A DNA stretch of 35,625 nt from Succinivibrio sp. (GCA_017635415.1 JAGBLM010000067.1:1-35625), one strand, 5' to 3'; numbered from the stretch's first letter, positions 7,321 to 15,888 are shown. Translations and numbers: made by a program. Notes: generated by a model from the letters alone, not told the origin.

Positions 7321-8085
7321 ATGAAAAATAAAGTATCCACTTTCGCTAAAAGTCTTGGTCTTTGCGCAGTTTTGCTCTGCGGTGTCTCCGCAGACGCTGA
7401 GGAGCAGGTACTGCGGGTGGGAACGGAGCCTGCATTTGCTCCCTTTGAATATATTGACGAGTCAAACTCTGAACTTGTAGGTTTTGATATAGATCTGATA
7501 AAGGCTGTAGCTGCAGCTGAAGGATACAGTGTTGAACTCAGTCAGATGCCGTTTGACGGTCTTATTCCTGCGGTGCTGACCGGTCAGCTTGAGGCTGCCA
7601 TTGCCGGCTTTACCATTACCGACGAGCGCAAAAAGAGAGTTGCTTTCTCAGCGCCTTACTACGATGCCGGTCTTGGAGTGCTTGTAAAAGCAGAGCTTAA
7701 AGATTCCATCAAAAATGTAGCCGATCTGAGCGGTCACAGTATCTGTGTGCAGATTGGTACCTCCGGTGCTCTTTATGCCCAGAATGATGTCAAGGACGCT
7801 AAGGTAACGCAGTTCAACACCTCAACTGAGACCTACATGGAACTTGCCAAAGGCGGCTGCGATGCAGTCATCAACGACAAGCCTGTCCACGAGTACTATC
7901 TTGCCAAAACAAAGCCGCAGAATATGCATATGCTCCCTGAATTCATTACCTCGGAGCAGTACGGCATAGTTATCGGAAAAAATGACGAGAAGACACAGCA
8001 GATTATCGCATCTGGACTGAAAAAGATTCAGCAGAACGGTACCTATAACAGCATCTATGAAAAATGGTTCGGTGCCAAAAAATAG
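7321..8085 (+). CDS. Periplasmic amino-acid-binding protein (SBP family 3), orphan
   Basis: This is the extracytoplasmic receptor of a polar amino acid ABC transporter. The 254-residue protein has a cleavable signal peptide (hydrophobic core SLGLCAVLLCGVS, likely cut after ADA around residue 26). It then shows the family 3 hallmarks: LRVGTEPAFAPFEYIDE, GFDIDLIKAVAAAEG, FDGLIPAVLTGQLEAAIAGF, TITDERKKRVAFSAPYY, and C-terminal NGTYNSIYEKWFG. The start has a good ribosome binding site (CAGGAGC). No permease or ATPase gene follows; a strong terminator lies 15 bases after the stop and the next gene is convergent. It therefore either shares a transporter encoded elsewhere or acts alone. The ligand (Arg, His, Gln or Cys are common in this family) cannot be read from sequence. 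Confidence 0.9.
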   Translation: MKNKVSTFAKSLGLCAVLLCGVSADAEEQVLRVGTEPAFAPFEYIDESNSELVGFDIDLIKAVAAAEGYSVELSQMPFDGLIPAVLTGQLEAAIAGFTITDERKKRVAFSAPYYDAGLGVLVKAELKDSIKNVADLSGHSICVQIGTSGALYAQNDVKDAKVTQFNTSTETYMELAKGGCDAVINDKPVHEYYLAKTKPQNMHMLPEFITSEQYGIVIGKNDEKTQQIIASGLKKIQQNGTYNSIYEKWFGAKK

Positions 8086-8100
8086 GTCTGTACAGTAGAC

Positions 8101-8132
8101 AAAGGCTTTCAGAGATCCTGAAAGCCTTTTTT
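8101..8132 (+). terminator. Rho-independent terminator after the binding-protein gene
   Basis: AAAGGCTTTCAG (8101-8112) and CTGAAAGCCTTT (8118-8129) make a perfect 12-bp stem with loop AGATC, followed by more T residues to 8132. The convergent PHP phosphatase gene ends at 8133, so the structure may serve both directions. Confidence 0.93.
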
Positions 8133-8882
8133 CTATGTTCTGTCTGAGAAAAATTTCCGCAGCAGGTCAATTCTCTTATGTCCCCTACTTTCAAGAAAAT
8201 CAAGGACTTTGAGGGGATCAGTGTTGAGAATATTCTCGTCGGCAATACCTGAAGAATTAAGCACCTTTTGGGAGTGATCAAAATTTCCGAGGTAATAGCA
8301 GATATGCGCATCCGTGCCCAGCGAGATGATATTGCCCAGTTCTGCGGCAAGTCTGGCGATCTGTACACAGTTGTCAAAACTGCCGAATCTGGTGTTGACG
8401 TCTGATGATGAGTTAATCTCTATTGCCACCCCGTATTCTCTTGCGGCCTCAAGAACAGTTCTGTACTCAAAAGGGTAGTGGACACTGCCAGGATGAGTAA
8501 TGATATCAACCTCTCCTGACTCTATAACCTTAAGCAGCAGTTCAGTATGCGTTCTCACATCAGCAGGAGGCAGATTCGGATGAAAGCCAGCCAGCACTAT
8601 ATCAAGACCGTCTCTTGTTCTTTTGGGAATATCAATACCGCCCTCTGCGGTAATATTGGCTTCAATGCCGCGCAGTACCGCCACCGTGTCAATTATGCGT
8701 GGAACCACCTTGAGATTATTAAAGTGCCACAGATGAGGCGCATCTGACAGTGACGGACCATGATCTGTGGTGGCAAACATTCTGATGCCACATTCTTTGG
8801 CCTGATGCACATAATCAGCGATAGTGCTGTAGGCATGATCGCTGGCAATAGTATGAGTATGAAGATCGATACAGTATTTCAT
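8133..8882 (-). CDS. ycdX: PHP-domain phosphatase, YcdX type
   Basis: This is a trinuclear-zinc PHP hydrolase; E. coli YcdX is a phosphatase linked to swarming motility. The 249-residue protein matches YcdX closely in layout: DLHTHTIASDHAYSTIADYV (metal-binding HxH), FATTDHGP (DH), WHFNN, LRGIEANI, GFHPN, ITHPG, EINSSS, LGTDAHICYYLG (DxH), and C-terminal ILNTDPLKVLDFLESRG. The ATG abuts the stop codon of the HAD-Nudix gene (TAGATG), which implies translational coupling as the last gene of the minus-strand operon. The physiological substrate is unknown. Confidence 0.92.
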   Translation of the reverse strand: MKYCIDLHTHTIASDHAYSTIADYVHQAKECGIRMFATTDHGPSLSDAPHLWHFNNLKVVPRIIDTVAVLRGIEANITAEGGIDIPKRTRDGLDIVLAGFHPNLPPADVRTHTELLLKVIESGEVDIITHPGSVHYPFEYRTVLEAAREYGVAIEINSSSDVNTRFGSFDNCVQIARLAAELGNIISLGTDAHICYYLGNFDHSQKVLNSSGIADENILNTDPLKVLDFLESRGHKRIDLLRKFFSDRT

Positions 8883-10181
8883 CTAATCCACCACTGGTAT
8901 CCAGTTCTTACTTTTATGAGCGGCAAAGCACATCATGATCTGCGTTGGGGTATTGGTACCAAGACGCAGTTCCTCAAGGGGAAGATTATCCTCGGCAAAC
9001 CAGCCCCGCTCGGTAGTCTCAAGATTAGGAACAAATTCTCCCTCACCTGCGGTACATTCCACAAAGGCCTTGAGGACGCCGTAACAGTATCTTGGGGTAT
9101 TGCTTCTGTTTCTGTCGACCAGGGCAATGAATTTCACTGGAGTAACCGTCATTCCGGCCTCCTCGCGAGACTCTTTAACAACATTGGACATCACCGTCTG
9201 TGTTTCATCACACCAGCCGCCCGGCATATTCCATTTCCCAGAAGCGGCCTCGCGGACCAGCAGAATCTCCCCCCTATCATTAAAGATGGCGGCACGTGTA
9301 TCAAGTTTCGGCGTGATATATCCCTTATCAAAGCAGAACGCTTCAGTGATCTTCTGCGCTGACTCCTCAAACCCCGCGCTTAACATCTGGCAGGCAATCT
9401 CCCGCAGACGGATAAAGCGCTCTCTGTCAAAGCCGTCCTTGGTATAGGTAAGACCTATCTGACCGATTGCCTGAATCTCGCGTGCCCAGGAAAACCAGCG
9501 CATCTGCTGAGGTTCAAGTTCGCTCACGGCATTGATTATCTCCCAGGGACTGAGAAAATAATGGGTACACTTAACGCTGTGCCTGATGTGCGATCCCCAC
9601 AGCGCCAGACCGAAATCGACACCGGCATCCTCGGCACAGGCAAGATCGGACAGGGTGTCGCCCACATACAGGATTTCCTCCGCAGCAGCACCTGTTTTCT
9701 GCATGTAAAGTCTTATCTGATCTCCGTAAGGCTTGCCCCGCTCCGCATCAGAGCAGCCTATGGCCAGAGAAAAGAAAGGCGCCAGTTCAGAAGGCAGTAC
9801 CGAAGCCAGATCATAAGGCAGCAGATCCTTATCTTTTCGGTCCCGTGACGTGATAATACCAAGGCTGACGCCGCGCTCCTTAAGACAGCGGATCACCTGA
9901 AGCACTCCGTCGAACATCTTAACGCTCTGTACATAGGATTTAAGATGTAAAAACCATTGGGCAATAATGCTGTCAAATTCCTCTGTTTTAAAACCCAGCT
10001 GCTGCAGAGTAGAAAGCGCCGGAGTCCCGGCAAAACGCAGCAGACTTTCATAGGTTTCCGTGGTATCTGGCCGCTGCGCCTTTATAACCTCCAAAAGAGG
10101 TCTGAGATTGGCTTCAACGCTGTCGTAAATAGTGCCGTCAAGATCGAAAAGGACGTGCCTGTAGCGGTTAGATACTGTCAT
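8883..10181 (-). CDS. Fusion of a HAD phosphatase and a Nudix hydrolase
   Basis: This 432-residue two-domain enzyme has a HAD phosphatase of the phosphoglycolate phosphatase/PpaX type at its N-terminus (about 1-220). The motifs are FDLDGTIYDS (nucleophile D and acid D), TSRDR, GKPYGD and VGDTLSDLACAEDAG. The C-terminal half begins with a Nudix N-terminal domain (IQAIGQIGLTYTKDGFDRERF) followed by a Nudix fold. Its box runs MPGGWCDE, then VVKESREEAGM, with the catalytic Glu residues retained. The GGWxD and KE forms are those of the CDP-choline/ADP-ribose pyrophosphatase group. ATG at 10181 is preferred because GGGGA lies five bases before it; a TTG four codons earlier is less likely. It overlaps the trmO end by 14 bases and abuts the YcdX gene. 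Inference: a nucleoside-diphosphate sugar or choline is cleaved and the phosphorylated product then dephosphorylated. Confidence 0.9.
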   Translation of the reverse strand: MTVSNRYRHVLFDLDGTIYDSVEANLRPLLEVIKAQRPDTTETYESLLRFAGTPALSTLQQLGFKTEEFDSIIAQWFLHLKSYVQSVKMFDGVLQVIRCLKERGVSLGIITSRDRKDKDLLPYDLASVLPSELAPFFSLAIGCSDAERGKPYGDQIRLYMQKTGAAAEEILYVGDTLSDLACAEDAGVDFGLALWGSHIRHSVKCTHYFLSPWEIINAVSELEPQQMRWFSWAREIQAIGQIGLTYTKDGFDRERFIRLREIACQMLSAGFEESAQKITEAFCFDKGYITPKLDTRAAIFNDRGEILLVREAASGKWNMPGGWCDETQTVMSNVVKESREEAGMTVTPVKFIALVDRNRSNTPRYCYGVLKAFVECTAGEGEFVPNLETTERGWFAEDNLPLEELRLGTNTPTQIMMCFAAHKSKNWIPVVD

Positions 10182-10926
10182 CTGCTTCCCCAAGTTTCAC
10201 TATTTTCTCAACCGTTATTTCCTCTACACCGCTTTTAAAGCCGATGTCGTAATTGTAGAGTCTGGCAAAATAAAGTTTGTTGTCGCCATCCCCCTTATAG
10301 GCAGGTCGCGGATCCTGTGCAAGAGTCTCCGCAATGGCCAAAAGACGTCTGTCACCAAGTTCGTCTTTAAGTACCGCCTCTATCTTGGGCGGTATGGTAA
10401 CCGCCTTAAGACGGGGAGGTTCTACGGCAAAACCACCCTGTGCCTCAGGTACGGCATCCACGAACGGAATATAGGGTTTTATATCCACCACCGGAGTGCC
10501 ATCAACAAGGTCGGCACCACCAATGCGTAATCTTACCTTCTGATCTTTTACCTCGATGTTCAGCAGTCTGACCACGGATAAGCCCAGTCGCGACGGTCGG
10601 AACGGAGAACGGGTGGCAAAAACACCCCTCCTGGTATTTCCTCCCAGTCGCGGAGGTCTCACTGTCGCCTTGAAATGATCGTAGGGAGCCAGGTCAAATA
10701 AAAAGATAAGATGAATGTGACTGAAGCCTTGCAAACCGTAAAAGGCTTTTTCATCATCATACGGACTGAAGAATTCAATTACAGCCTCGGCATGCGGAGC
10801 AAGCCCTGGCTGTCTTGGAACTGCGAACTTCTGTCCGTACGGGCTGTGCACCAGCCCGATCGGTGTAATGGCTAAGGGTTCTATCCTATCAGTGTTTACT
10901 TTCGCCAACAGAATAGGCCTCAGCAT
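10168..10926 (-). CDS. trmO: tRNA (N6-threonylcarbamoyladenosine(37)-N6)-methyltransferase TrmO
   Basis: TrmO methylates t6A37 to m6t6A37 in tRNA-Thr using S-adenosylmethionine. The 252-residue protein carries the beta-barrel TsaA/YaeB core motifs: IGLVHSPYGQKFAVPRQPGL, FSHIHLIFLFDLA, TVRPPRLGG, RRGVFATRSPFRPSRLGLSVV and DLVDGTPVVDIKPYIPF. The C-terminal domain has the conserved AQDPRPAYKG. The ATG at 10926 overlaps the upstream RcsF-like gene by 38 bases and lacks a clear ribosome binding site; a TTG at codon 7 behind GAGG is an alternative start. The neighbour pair rcsF-trmO is the same as in E. coli. Confidence 0.93.
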   Translation of the reverse strand: MLRPILLAKVNTDRIEPLAITPIGLVHSPYGQKFAVPRQPGLAPHAEAVIEFFSPYDDEKAFYGLQGFSHIHLIFLFDLAPYDHFKATVRPPRLGGNTRRGVFATRSPFRPSRLGLSVVRLLNIEVKDQKVRLRIGGADLVDGTPVVDIKPYIPFVDAVPEAQGGFAVEPPRLKAVTIPPKIEAVLKDELGDRRLLAIAETLAQDPRPAYKGDGDNKLYFARLYNYDIGFKSGVEEITVEKIVKLGEADDSI

Positions 10927-11269
10927 AGCAGGTTATAGAAACCTTGCAGGCAGGAGTATTTTCAAGTCTGACACAGCGCCCCATCTTTATCGCATCGGCC
11001 CCCATGTCTGCGGCCTTGATTCTTGCATCGGTTCTGGCATCAGCCTCGGTGGCGATGTAGTCACGGTCCTTGGCCTGGCAGGCTAAACCTGCAACTGTAC
11101 CCAGCGACTTGTGACGGACATTCTGCAGTTCTTCCTCGGTCATGGTCTCAACGCTTGACGGTTTGTAATAATTGGAGAAATTATCAGGATCGAGATTGGA
11201 GGTAAAGGTAAAACTCTCGCAGCCAACACAGCACCAGACAACAAGAGCGGAAATTATAAGTCTTTTCAT
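10889..11269 (-). CDS. rcsF: RcsF-like outer-membrane lipoprotein
   Basis: In enterobacteria RcsF senses envelope damage and feeds the Rcs phosphorelay. This 126-residue protein has a hydrophobic signal ending VVWCCVGC (probable lipidated Cys17, although the -3 position is Cys instead of Leu). A short linker follows, then the RcsF-type core SLGTVAGLACQA, DARIKAADMGADAI, RCVRL, PACKVSITCYAEAY. Four cysteines in the core match the four that form the two non-consecutive disulfides in E. coli RcsF. Position next to trmO supports the call. No RcsB/C/D gene is in the window. Sequence identity to E. coli RcsF is low, so the function may have diverged. Confidence 0.75.
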   Translation of the reverse strand: MKRLIISALVVWCCVGCESFTFTSNLDPDNFSNYYKPSSVETMTEEELQNVRHKSLGTVAGLACQAKDRDYIATEADARTDARIKAADMGADAIKMGRCVRLENTPACKVSITCYAEAYSVGESKH

Positions 11270-11284
11270 CTGAACTAAACCTTA

Positions 11285-11305
11285 TAGGGCACCGCAGGTG
11301 CCCTA
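11285..11305 (-). terminator. Stem-loop between gltX and the rcsF-like gene
   Basis: TAGGGCACC (11285-11293) and GGTGCCCTA (11297-11305) form a perfect 9-bp stem with a 3-base loop. On the minus strand it starts 14 bases after the gltX stop. It is followed by TAAGGTTT, not a proper T run, so it probably attenuates rather than fully ends transcription into rcsF-trmO. Confidence 0.55.
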
Positions 11306-11318
11306 CTAACATCAATAA

Positions 11319-12722
11319 TCAGGCACTAAAGGCCTCAATGGCGCGCTCAATCCTTGACAGCGCTCTGTCGCGACCGACCAGAACCATGGTCTCACCAATG
11401 CCAGGAGACATGGCAGTACCCGTCATGGCAAGACGCAACGGCTGACCTACTTTGCCCATACCGACCTCGTGGCGTGAGGCAAGTTCCTCAAGAGCCTTAT
11501 CAATCGGCAAAGCCTCCCAGTTATCAAGAGATTTCAGTGTCTCAAGGGCATCCTTCAGAATCTCAACCGAGCCGTCCTTGATCCACTTCTTAACCCCGGC
11601 CGCATCATATTCGGTAACATCCTCATAGTAGCATCTGGCCTTCTGTGCCATCTCCTTTAAGGTATGAGTACGCTCGGCATAGGCCTTGACCACCAGCTCA
11701 GGATCAGGACCGTTCTCCACAGAGGTTACACCGATTCTGTTCAGATGCCAGACCAGTTCGGCAGCGACCGTCTTTGCCGGCAGGGTTTTCATATAATGGG
11801 CATTGAGCCAGTCAAGTTTTTTGGTATTGAAACCTGATGCACTCTTGGTAATGGCATCAAGAGTGAAAAGCTCAATCATCTCCTTGACCGAGAAGATTTC
11901 CTGATCGCCATGACTCCAGCCCAAACGGACAAGATAATTGAGCAGGGCTTCAGGCAGATAGCCGTCTTCACGGTACTGCATTACGCTTACGGCACCGTGA
12001 CGCTTGGAAAGTTTGGTGCCGTCATCACCTAAGATCATCGCCAGATGACAGAAGGTTGGCACTGGTGCTCCCAAAGCCTTGTAGAGGTTAATCTGGCGCG
12101 GAGTGTTGTTTACATGGTCATCACCGCGGATCACATGGGTAATTCCCATATCCCAGTCGTCAACAACCACACAGAAATTATAAGTTGGAGTACCATCAGA
12201 GCGCTGAATAATGAAGTCATCAAGCTCGCTGTTCTGAAATTCGATATGCCCCTTGACCACATCATCAAAGGCGACTACGCCATCCTTTGGATTCTTGAAA
12301 CGAACCACATACGGCTCATCAGGAGAATGCTCGGTGGTATCGTGCAGACAGTGACCGTCATAGCGTGGCTTTTCACCGTTCTTCATCTGCTCTTCACGCA
12401 GTTTTTCAAGTCGTTCCTTTGAACAGTAGCACTTGTATGCCGTGCCGTCTTTGAGCATTTGGGCAATAACTTCACGGTAGCGGTCAAAACGCCTGGTCTG
12501 ATAGTACGGTCCCTCATCCCAGTATAGGTTGAGCCAATTCATTGAATCGATAATGGCATCGATTGCCGGCTGAGTGGAGCGTTCCCTGTCAGTATCTTCT
12601 ATGCGCATGACAAACTGTCCGTTGCAGTGTCTGGCATAAAGCCAAGAGAATAACGCTGTTCTTGCACCGCCGACGTGAAGGAATCCCGTTGGGGACGGTG
12701 CGAATCTGGTCTTAACTAACAT
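11319..12722 (-). CDS. gltX: Glutamate--tRNA ligase
   Basis: This class I aminoacyl-tRNA synthetase charges tRNA-Glu. The 467-residue protein has the ATP-binding HIGH-type segment [19 protein letters not shown] (residues 7-25) and the KLSKRHG loop (about 237-243). [19 protein letters not shown] and a zinc-binding-type insert [15 protein letters not shown]...YDGHC lie between them. The ATG follows AGGATAATAATC. The promoter is probably the extended -10 TGGTAAAAT at 12760-12752. It is divergent from enzyme I. Confidence 0.97.
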   Translation of the reverse strand: MLVKTRFAPSPTGFLHVGGARTALFSWLYARHCNGQFVMRIEDTDRERSTQPAIDAIIDSMNWLNLYWDEGPYYQTRRFDRYREVIAQMLKDGTAYKCYCSKERLEKLREEQMKNGEKPRYDGHCLHDTTEHSPDEPYVVRFKNPKDGVVAFDDVVKGHIEFQNSELDDFIIQRSDGTPTYNFCVVVDDWDMGITHVIRGDDHVNNTPRQINLYKALGAPVPTFCHLAMILGDDGTKLSKRHGAVSVMQYREDGYLPEALLNYLVRLGWSHGDQEIFSVKEMIELFTLDAITKSASGFNTKKLDWLNAHYMKTLPAKTVAAELVWHLNRIGVTSVENGPDPELVVKAYAERTHTLKEMAQKARCYYEDVTEYDAAGVKKWIKDGSVEILKDALETLKSLDNWEALPIDKALEELASRHEVGMGKVGQPLRLAMTGTAMSPGIGETMVLVGRDRALSRIERAIEAFSA

Positions 12723-12751
12723 TGATTATTATCCTATGTAAAATTTGCCGT

Positions 12752-12760
12752 ATTTTACCA
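12752..12760 (-). promoter_or_regulatory. Extended -10 of gltX
   Basis: On the minus strand TGGTAAAAT stands 30 bases before the gltX ATG. There is no recognisable -35 box at the expected distance. Confidence 0.4.
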
Positions 12761-12859
12761 CGGAAAAAGCGGTTCTGTCTGACTTTTGCCTGGTCATCCG
12801 ATCTCCTTAGGACCGCATCCTCTGCTACAATATAGATCTGCGTCAAAGTTGTTTTTACG

Positions 12860-12865
12860 TATAAT
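12860..12865 (+). promoter_or_regulatory. -10 element upstream of enzyme I
   Basis: A perfect TATAAT lies 22 bases before the GTG start at 12888. A second candidate, TACAAT, lies at 12826-12831. Neither has a good -35 box. The downstream box would give a leader of only about 16 bases. Confidence 0.4.
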
Positions 12866-12887
12866 GTCCCGTACGAGGAGACTTAGG

Positions 12888-14552
12888 GTGAATACATCAA
12901 ATAAGCCTGCAGGAACTCTATACCAGGGCACCAGTGCCAGCCGCGGCATCGCCTTTGGCCGGATCAGTTTTCTGCACCGGCTCTCGTCTGTGCCTCAGCG
13001 TAATCCGGTTCAGGACGTTGATGCTGAGTGTGCGCGTTTTGAAAAAGCCAGACTCCATGCCATCTCCCAATTAGGCTCTCTTTATGAGGTTTCCATAGAA
13101 AAACTCGGTGAACAGAATGCCGTGCTGTTCCAGATCCATCAGATGATGCTGGATGATCCTGATTACGTCTCATCAATCAGCAACTACATCCGCAAGGAAA
13201 AATGTAATGCCGAGTATGCGGTGCACGAAATCGCCAAGCGCTTTGAAAAACAGTTTCTGGCCATGGACAACGACTACATGCAAGGACGCGCCGCCGACAT
13301 CATCGACGTCTCCCGCCGCATCAACGAGATCCTGATGATGCATGCCGGAAACATCAAGGCCAAGAGTGTCACCTTAGGTATTGACGGTCCGGTTATTCTG
13401 GCCACTGACGATCTGGCCCCAAGCGAAACCGTTCAGCTTGATCCTGAAACAGTCAGTGGCATTATTACCTCCAAAGGATCAACCCGATCTCATACGGTGA
13501 TCTTTGCCAGAACCATGGCCATACCGGCCATCGTCTGTCTAGGCAATCAGCTGACGCCTGATCTTGAAGGCAGAAACGCCATTATTGACGGCGCTACAGG
13601 TGTCATCATCGTTGACCCTGACAAAGAGACCATTCAGGAGTACCTCGAACGCAAACGCACCGACGATGCCCAGCAGGCACATCTTGAGATGTACCGTGGC
13701 AGTCAGACCGTAACTAGGTCGGGCAGAAAAATCAATCTGTTTGCCAATGTCAGTTCCCTGTCCGACCTTGATCTGGTACTGGCCTCTGATGCCGAAGGCA
13801 TCGGGCTGTTCCGCAGTGAATTTATCTACCTGCAGGAAAGTGATTTCCCGACTGAAGACCATCAGTTTAAAATCTATAAAAAACTGCTGGAGGGCATGAA
13901 GGGCAAAAAGGTCATTATCCGAACACTTGATATCGGAGCGGACAAAACAGTCGACTATTTTATGCTCAAACACGAGGATAATCCTGCCATGGGACTTCGT
14001 GCCATCCGCCTATGTCTTTACAACAAGCAGGTCTTTAAAACCCAGCTGCGCGCCATGATTCGTGCGTCAGTATACGGCAAACTCGGCATTATGGTGCCGA
14101 TGATTACCACAGTTGACGAGGTCAGGGAATGCCGCCGGATGATAGATGATGTCAAAGCTGCACTGCGCAGTCAGGGCATTGCCTACAGCGACGACATCGA
14201 GTTCGGTATCATGGTTGAAACTCCGGCCGCGGCTATCATCAGTGATGAACTTGCCCCTTATGTTGATTTCTTCAGCATCGGCACCAACGACCTCACCCAG
14301 TTTACCCTGGCTGTTGACCGCCAGAACGCCGAACTGACCAACTACCTTAATCCTTATCATCACGCCGTGACCAGGCTTATAGAAATGACCGTTAAAAATG
14401 CCCATGCGGCAGGAGTCTGGGTGGGAGTATGCGGAGAGCTGGCCTCTGATGAAAAATTCACCGCCAAGCTCATCCAGCTGGGAATTGACGAACTGTCTGT
14501 CATTCCGTCCAGTATTTTAAGATTACGCGCCCGTATCGCCAGTATCGGTTAA
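12888..14552 (+). CDS. ptsI: Phosphoenolpyruvate-protein phosphotransferase (PTS enzyme I)
   Basis: Enzyme I takes phosphate from phosphoenolpyruvate and passes it to HPr, the first step of PTS sugar uptake. The motifs are ASRGIAFG at the N-terminus, the HPr-binding helical region with YMQGRAADIIDVSRRI, the phosphorylated histidine in GSTRSHTVIFARTMAIPAIV and the PEP-binding arginines in GIGLFRSEF and IRTLDIGADK. VETPAAAI, DFFSIGTNDLTQFTLAVDR and catalytic Cys in GVCGELASD follow. The frame is open from 12786, but GTG at 12888 has GAGGAG seven bases upstream and gives 554 residues beginning (M)NTSNK. The usual partners ptsH and crr are absent nearby. A four-carbon-acid-sugar-kinase-like gene follows 12 bases later, presumably co-transcribed. 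No N-terminal GAF domain is present, so it is not PtsP. Confidence 0.93.
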   Translation: MNTSNKPAGTLYQGTSASRGIAFGRISFLHRLSSVPQRNPVQDVDAECARFEKARLHAISQLGSLYEVSIEKLGEQNAVLFQIHQMMLDDPDYVSSISNYIRKEKCNAEYAVHEIAKRFEKQFLAMDNDYMQGRAADIIDVSRRINEILMMHAGNIKAKSVTLGIDGPVILATDDLAPSETVQLDPETVSGIITSKGSTRSHTVIFARTMAIPAIVCLGNQLTPDLEGRNAIIDGATGVIIVDPDKETIQEYLERKRTDDAQQAHLEMYRGSQTVTRSGRKINLFANVSSLSDLDLVLASDAEGIGLFRSEFIYLQESDFPTEDHQFKIYKKLLEGMKGKKVIIRTLDIGADKTVDYFMLKHEDNPAMGLRAIRLCLYNKQVFKTQLRAMIRASVYGKLGIMVPMITTVDEVRECRRMIDDVKAALRSQGIAYSDDIEFGIMVETPAAAIISDELAPYVDFFSIGTNDLTQFTLAVDRQNAELTNYLNPYHHAVTRLIEMTVKNAHAAGVWVGVCGELASDEKFTAKLIQLGIDELSVIPSSILRLRARIASIG

Positions 14553-14564
14553 GGAAGAATTATT

Positions 14565-15884
14565 ATGGCTCAATGTATTGTTATTGCAGATGAAATTACC
14601 GGTGCCAGTTCTGTAGGCGCCCAGCTTGAAAAAAACCGCTGCACCGTCTGTTCTCTTATGAGTGCACGCGGACTCAAAAATCCTCAGACCTCAGGCTTTG
14701 ACTGCCTGGTCTACTCAACCAACAGTCGGTATCTGACCCAGGAGAAAAGCTACCAGATAGTTTTCTCCGCCGCCAGACTTTTAAAGTCACCAGAGGTCAA
14801 ACTTTACGCCAAACGTATTGATCCGGCCATGCGTGGTAATACCTGTGCCGAGACCCAGGCCCTGCTCGACGCGCTCGGCGATGAGTCCCGCGTAGCCATC
14901 GTCGTGCCGGCATTCCCGGCCATAAAAAGAACCAACGTGGGCGGATATATTCTCGTTGACGGTAAACCGCTGCAGAAATCACTTGTCGGACAGGATGATA
15001 CTCCGGCCACCACCGGACGTGTTGCCGACCTGTTTACCGAAATCTTCCACTACAAGGCCGAGGCCGTTCACCTCAGACAGTACGCCAAAGGGCCTGAAGC
15101 ACTGGCCGAGCATATCAGAACCCTTGCCGACAACGGCGCACGCGCCATCGTGATGGACTGCACCTCTCAGGAGGATATCAATCTGATTGCCGATGCCGTA
15201 ATGCTCTCCGGTCTTGAGATTATTGCCGTCGACCCTGGTCCTTTTACCGCGACCTTGGCAAGAAAGGTCATGCGCTCACAGATGCAGAAGAGCATCAGCA
15301 GCAAAGCCAAAATCCTCGGACTCATCGGCGGGCATAATCCGCTCATTGCCGCCCAGGTCGAGCAGCTTCGTCTTGAGGAGAATCCTCTTATTATCACGGT
15401 GCATAATCTTGAACTGCTCAAGGAAGATCAGACCCGTATGGCCGAAATCAACCGCGTGGTCGATGAGATTGTCACCCACTGCGACGGCTATACAGAAACC
15501 TTTGCCGTCTCCGACAATATCGGTGCCAATTCACAGTTAAATCATGCCCTCGAGGAAATGATTCATCAGACCAACCGCAGCGAGCATGAGGCGCTGGATA
15601 TTATTTCAGCAGCCTACGGACAGATTGCCCAAAAGGTGCTGGAACGCAAACCGGAATTTCAGGCGGTTTACTCCACAGGTGCAGAATATACCACCGCTGT
15701 CTGCCGTGAACTTAAAGCTCTTGGACTGCATATCATGGGACAGGTACTGCCCCTTACCAGTTATGGCGAACTGATAGGCGGAGATAAGGCCGGACTTAAA
15801 TATGTAACCTCAGCCTCATCGGCAACCGACACCAATACGGTCACGGACGCGATTCAGTACCTAAAACGCAAACTGGAAATTTAA
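14565..15884 (+). CDS. Four-carbon acid sugar kinase family protein (DUF1537), divergent
   Basis: Members of this family (OtnK, DtnK and relatives) phosphorylate four-carbon sugar acids such as erythronate, threonate and their oxidised forms. The 439-residue length is typical. N-terminal motif IADEITGASSVGAQL corresponds to the usual ADDLTGA..TG, with the second Asp changed to Glu. KRIDPAMRGN corresponds to K.DSTLRGN, with Ser-Thr-Leu changed. The C-terminal nucleotide-binding part keeps STGAEYTTAVCRELKALGL and GELIGGDKAGLKYV. It lies 12 bases behind ptsI with ribosome binding site AAGGAAG, so the two probably form an operon. No aldolase, dehydrogenase or isomerase of the usual four-carbon acid pathway is adjacent. 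The altered motifs suggest a different substrate or a loss of kinase activity. Confidence 0.75.
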   Translation: MAQCIVIADEITGASSVGAQLEKNRCTVCSLMSARGLKNPQTSGFDCLVYSTNSRYLTQEKSYQIVFSAARLLKSPEVKLYAKRIDPAMRGNTCAETQALLDALGDESRVAIVVPAFPAIKRTNVGGYILVDGKPLQKSLVGQDDTPATTGRVADLFTEIFHYKAEAVHLRQYAKGPEALAEHIRTLADNGARAIVMDCTSQEDINLIADAVMLSGLEIIAVDPGPFTATLARKVMRSQMQKSISSKAKILGLIGGHNPLIAAQVEQLRLEENPLIITVHNLELLKEDQTRMAEINRVVDEIVTHCDGYTETFAVSDNIGANSQLNHALEEMIHQTNRSEHEALDIISAAYGQIAQKVLERKPEFQAVYSTGAEYTTAVCRELKALGLHIMGQVLPLTSYGELIGGDKAGLKYVTSASSATDTNTVTDAIQYLKRKLEI

Positions 15885-15888
15885 ACAG

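Noticed and set aside
8760-9362. 200-codon plus-strand frame opposite the HAD-Nudix gene
   Set aside because: It is the antisense shadow of a frame that carries clear Nudix motifs.
12786-12887. Extra 34 codons at the N-terminus of enzyme I from an upstream ATG
   Set aside because: The GTG at 12888 has a strong GAGGAG at ideal spacing and starts just before the family's conserved N-terminal motif. The upstream stretch contains the promoter-like TATAAT and has no family match.
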